44,386 bases of DNA from Solobacterium sp. (GTDB lineage: Bacteria; Bacillota_I; Bacilli_A; Erysipelotrichales; Erysipelotrichaceae). Below, piece by piece: positions 42,540 to 44,386 of this stretch. The stretch is taken from contig JAFUCL010000061.1 of NCBI GenBank assembly GCA_017459725.1, forward strand, positions 1-44,386, read 5' to 3'. The notes under the pieces were generated by a model. It was not told the DNA's origin, did no database searches, and was given only the letters and a program-made list of their open reading frames with translations. Each line of letters begins with the position of its first letter. The stretch's first letter is position 1. The position numbers and the translations under genes were made by a program.

Positions 42540-42732
42540 GCAGGTACGGATTATTTGCAACAGATGTATCTGAATTTATGAATTAATATCTGAATAATGT
42601 ATTCCTTACAGTGCTGCACAGAAGTGTTCAGCGCAGGAGGTCATAATAACATCGGAGCAGAATATCCTGATGGGGCATACCCTCCCCCTCGTCTCATATA
42701 GAAAACTTTTCCGATATTCTTCCATACGGTTC

Positions 42733-42760
42733 TTCACGAAAGGTACGCTCATATTATAAT
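42733..42760 (+). promoter_or_regulatory. Promoter of the M20 amidohydrolase gene
   Basis: TATAAT (42755-42760) with TTCACG (42733-42738) 16 bases upstream; the ATG is 23 bases downstream of the -10, after AAAGGAGG. Confidence 0.65.
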
Positions 42761-42783
42761 AAATGCATTAAAGGAGGCTACAC

Positions 42784-44172
42784 ATGAACGAGAGACAAAA
42801 TAAACTTGTATGTAATGCTGATAAACACCGTGAACTGATCCTGGAAGCTGAAAAGTGGCTCTGGAAGCATCCGCAGACCGGTTATACGGAATGGGACGCT
42901 CATAATTATCTTGTAGAAAAGTATAAGGAACTGGGTTATGAACCTGTTCTTGCCGGAAAGATCCCGGGCTTCGGTGATATTCCGGGTTTCTATGTTGATG
43001 TGGATACGGGCAAGGAAGGTCCTGTGCTGGCTGTATTCGGTGAACTGGATGCTCTGGATATTGCCAATCATCCTGAATCCGTCAACGGCATGACCCACTG
43101 CTGCGGTCATCACGGACAGTCGGCAGCCCTGCTCGGACTTGCTGCGGCTCTTAAGGAACCGGATGCACTCGATGGTCTCTGCGGTAAGATCCGTCTGATC
43201 GCTGTGCCGGCTGAAGAAATGATCCAGCTCGCCTTTCGTGAAGATCTGCGGAAACAGGGCGTGATCAGCTATATGGGCGGTAAAGTCGAATTCATGCACC
43301 GCGGTATCCTTGACGGTGTGGATATTGCCATGATGGTACATGGTACATCTGCCGGTGAAGGAGAACCGTATGACTTCTCCTGCGGCTACGGCAACAACGG
43401 CTGTATGGCAAAGACGATTCGTTACAAGGGAAAATCCTCCCATGCCGGCGGTGCGCCGCATCTGGGTATCAATGCACAGTATGCTGCTATGCTCGGTCTG
43501 CAGGCCTGCAACGATCTGCGTGAAACCTTCCAGGAAAAAGATACGATCAGATTCCATCCGATCATGATGGGTGTCAACTGCGCGGTTAATATCATTCCTG
43601 ATGAAATGAAGATTGAAAGCTATGTCCGCGGCAGAACCATCGAAGCGATGAAGCGTGAAAACCGTAAAGTCAACCGTGCTCTGACCGGTGCTGCCCTTGC
43701 TATGGGTGCCGGTGTTGAGCTTACCGACCGTCCGGGTTATTCTCCGGAAGTACATGACAAGGCATTTATGGAACTGGTACAGAAGTGCTGTGAAGATCTG
43801 GTCGGACCGGAACGCGTTAAGTTTGATTATAACGAATGGAGTACAGGATCCAGTGACTTCGGTGATATTACATGCGTTATGCCGGGTGTGCAGTTCAACG
43901 CTGCCGGTATTACCGGTACACTGCACGGCATCAACTTCTGTGTGGATTCCCCTGAACGTCTGTGTGTGAATTCCGTCAAGGCACAGCTGTTTGTCATTGA
44001 TGCCCTGCTCGCAAACGACGCAGTAAGCGCAAAGAAGATCATTGCCGACTATAAGCCGGAATATCCGTCAATTGCTGCATACTTCGAAGCAATCAATGAT
44101 CTGATCCTCGACAAGGATGCAGTTGTATATGACGAAGACGGCAATGCAACGGTGGATTTCCAGAACAACTGA
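42784..44172 (+). CDS. M20 family amidohydrolase (AbgB-like)
   Basis: This 462-residue zinc amidohydrolase or peptidase has metal ligands in family order: Asp in GELDALD, His in THCCGHHGQSAALL, the Glu pair in VPAEEM, His in MMVHGTS and His in TLHGINF. The dimerisation domain (about residues 210-330) includes KSSHAGGAPHLGINA. The closest type is AbgB/p-aminobenzoyl-glutamate hydrolase and related amidohydrolases acting on N-acyl or aryl amino acids; the substrate is open. It has its own promoter, a GGAGG site and a terminator, so it is a single-gene unit. Confidence 0.9.
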   Translation: MNERQNKLVCNADKHRELILEAEKWLWKHPQTGYTEWDAHNYLVEKYKELGYEPVLAGKIPGFGDIPGFYVDVDTGKEGPVLAVFGELDALDIANHPESVNGMTHCCGHHGQSAALLGLAAALKEPDALDGLCGKIRLIAVPAEEMIQLAFREDLRKQGVISYMGGKVEFMHRGILDGVDIAMMVHGTSAGEGEPYDFSCGYGNNGCMAKTIRYKGKSSHAGGAPHLGINAQYAAMLGLQACNDLRETFQEKDTIRFHPIMMGVNCAVNIIPDEMKIESYVRGRTIEAMKRENRKVNRALTGAALAMGAGVELTDRPGYSPEVHDKAFMELVQKCCEDLVGPERVKFDYNEWSTGSSDFGDITCVMPGVQFNAAGITGTLHGINFCVDSPERLCVNSVKAQLFVIDALLANDAVSAKKIIADYKPEYPSIAAYFEAINDLILDKDAVVYDEDGNATVDFQNN

Positions 44173-44183
44173 TGCATGTACTG

Positions 44184-44218
44184 AGCTGCGGCGGGTATAC
44201 CCTGCTGCAGCTTTTCTT
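44184..44218 (+). terminator. Terminator after the M20 gene
   Basis: A stem of about 13 bases (AGCTGCGGCGGGT against the complementary ACCCTGCTGCAGCT, with G-T pairs) followed by TTTTCTTT. Confidence 0.85.
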
Positions 44219-44245
44219 TATGCCCTCTTCCCTTCTCTTTTAATA

Positions 44246-44301
44246 AAAAAGTCCGAATTTGCACAGTGGACCTATAATCACTGATTATCAGCGGACTTTT
44301 T
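44246..44301. repeat. Long inverted repeat at the end of the minus-strand gene
   Basis: AAAAAGTCCG (44246-44255) is inverted at CGGACTTTTT (44292-44301), with an inner ATAATC/GATTAT stem (44274-44288). It could be a bidirectional terminator or the edge of a mobile element. It overlaps the stop of the partial minus-strand gene. Confidence 0.5.
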
Positions 44302-44386
44302 AGACATCACATCACGATATCGAACCTCAAGAGGTACCGAAACCGCTATATCGATAAACGCTTTTACCTTTTCGTAACGGTTATGC
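44278..44386 (-). CDS. C-terminal end of an unidentified protein, running off the right edge
   Basis: The minus strand is open from the right edge to a TGA at 44278-44280, giving about 35 residues that end VSVPLEVRYRDVMSKKSADNQ. I do not recognise a family, and the piece is too short for a function. The inverted repeat overlaps its last codons, consistent with a terminator at a gene end or the terminal repeat of an insertion element. Confidence 0.35.
   Translation of the reverse strand, partial: HNRYEKVKAFIDIAVSVPLEVRYRDVMSKKSADNQ

Larger units (their letters stand above)
41842..42732. other. A/T-rich decay region without an intact gene
   Basis: About 890 bases between the broken decarboxylase gene and the M20 gene have no intact coding region and are visibly more A/T-rich than the rest of the window. 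It holds a small inverted repeat (ATTTGC/GCAAAT near 41958-41977), a probable RNase J remnant and a nested palindrome, listed separately. A minus-strand frame at 41946-42179 is open but has no ribosome site and no recognisable family. Confidence 0.6.

Noticed and set aside
1..44386. CRISPR array, tRNA, rRNA, prophage or toxin-antitoxin genes
   Set aside because: No regularly spaced repeats, no tRNA-like cloverleaf or rRNA core sequences, and no phage structural or toxin genes were seen.

Overview
The window reads as chromosomal DNA of a low-to-mid GC Firmicute, most likely of the Erysipelotrichia type. Supporting signs are Shine-Dalgarno sites of the GGAGG type, sigma-A style promoters, a T-box in front of alaS, a yybP-ykoY type leader, IreB, DUF1292, YlxM, Spx, ComK and YitT homologues, a RecD2 helicase, and an SMC about 200 residues shorter than the Bacillus protein. 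The assignment to Erysipelotrichia is inference from gene content; no rRNA is present.

Layout, left to right. (1) 1-970: the 3' part of an IS200/IS605-family element, with a tnpB gene running off the left edge and a hairpin-rich right end that should form the omega/re-RNA. (2) 1010-6083: a tightly coupled housekeeping cluster (DUF554 membrane protein, HD phosphohydrolase, RdgB, DUF1461 membrane protein, TrmL), then a near-consensus promoter serving a 66-residue membrane microprotein, a ComK-like competence regulator and a YitT transporter-like protein. (3) 6084-9689: a zinc module, with a Fur/Zur regulator behind two Fur-like boxes, followed by a complete ABC metal importer (znuA, znuC, znuB) and an exported OB-fold protein. 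(4) 9690-15141: MgtE with an overlapping candidate leader ORF, an Spx-like protein with a cysteine-rich tail, MnmA and RecD2, closed by a strong terminator. (5) 15175-18109, minus strand: a three-gene ABC importer of the TrpXYZ type. (6) 18165-23916: T-box plus alaS, ireB, DUF1292, mltG, a Nudix hydrolase and greA. (7) 23942-31620: comEA, comEC, holA, L-serine dehydratase, a hypoxanthine-DNA glycosylase, a U32 family protein and mscL, nearly all overlapping or abutting. (8) 31672-33122: a predicted Mn2+ riboswitch and an ArsB/NhaD-type permease. (9) 33197-41023: smc, ftsY, ylxM, ackA, a DHH phosphoesterase, HU and a free-standing ComEC-like metallo-beta-lactamase protein. (10) 41031-42732: a decay zone with a broken phosphatidylserine decarboxylase lipoprotein gene, a probable RNase J remnant and a palindromic element. 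(11) 42733-44386: an M20 amidohydrolase, its terminator, and the C-terminal end of an unidentified minus-strand gene.

Three themes link the genes. The first is DNA uptake: ComK-like regulator, ComEA, ComEC, a ComEC-like hydrolase and RecD2. The second is divalent metal homeostasis: Zur/ZnuABC for zinc, MgtE for magnesium, and a Mn-riboswitch permease. The third is RNA-based control: T-box, riboswitch, TnpB guide RNA, a hairpin over the comEA start, and a candidate leader peptide. I found no CRISPR array, prophage, defence island, rRNA or tRNA gene. The least ordinary stretches are the comK promoter region, the mgtE leader, the comEA start, the 31.7 kb riboswitch and the 41-42.7 kb decay zone.
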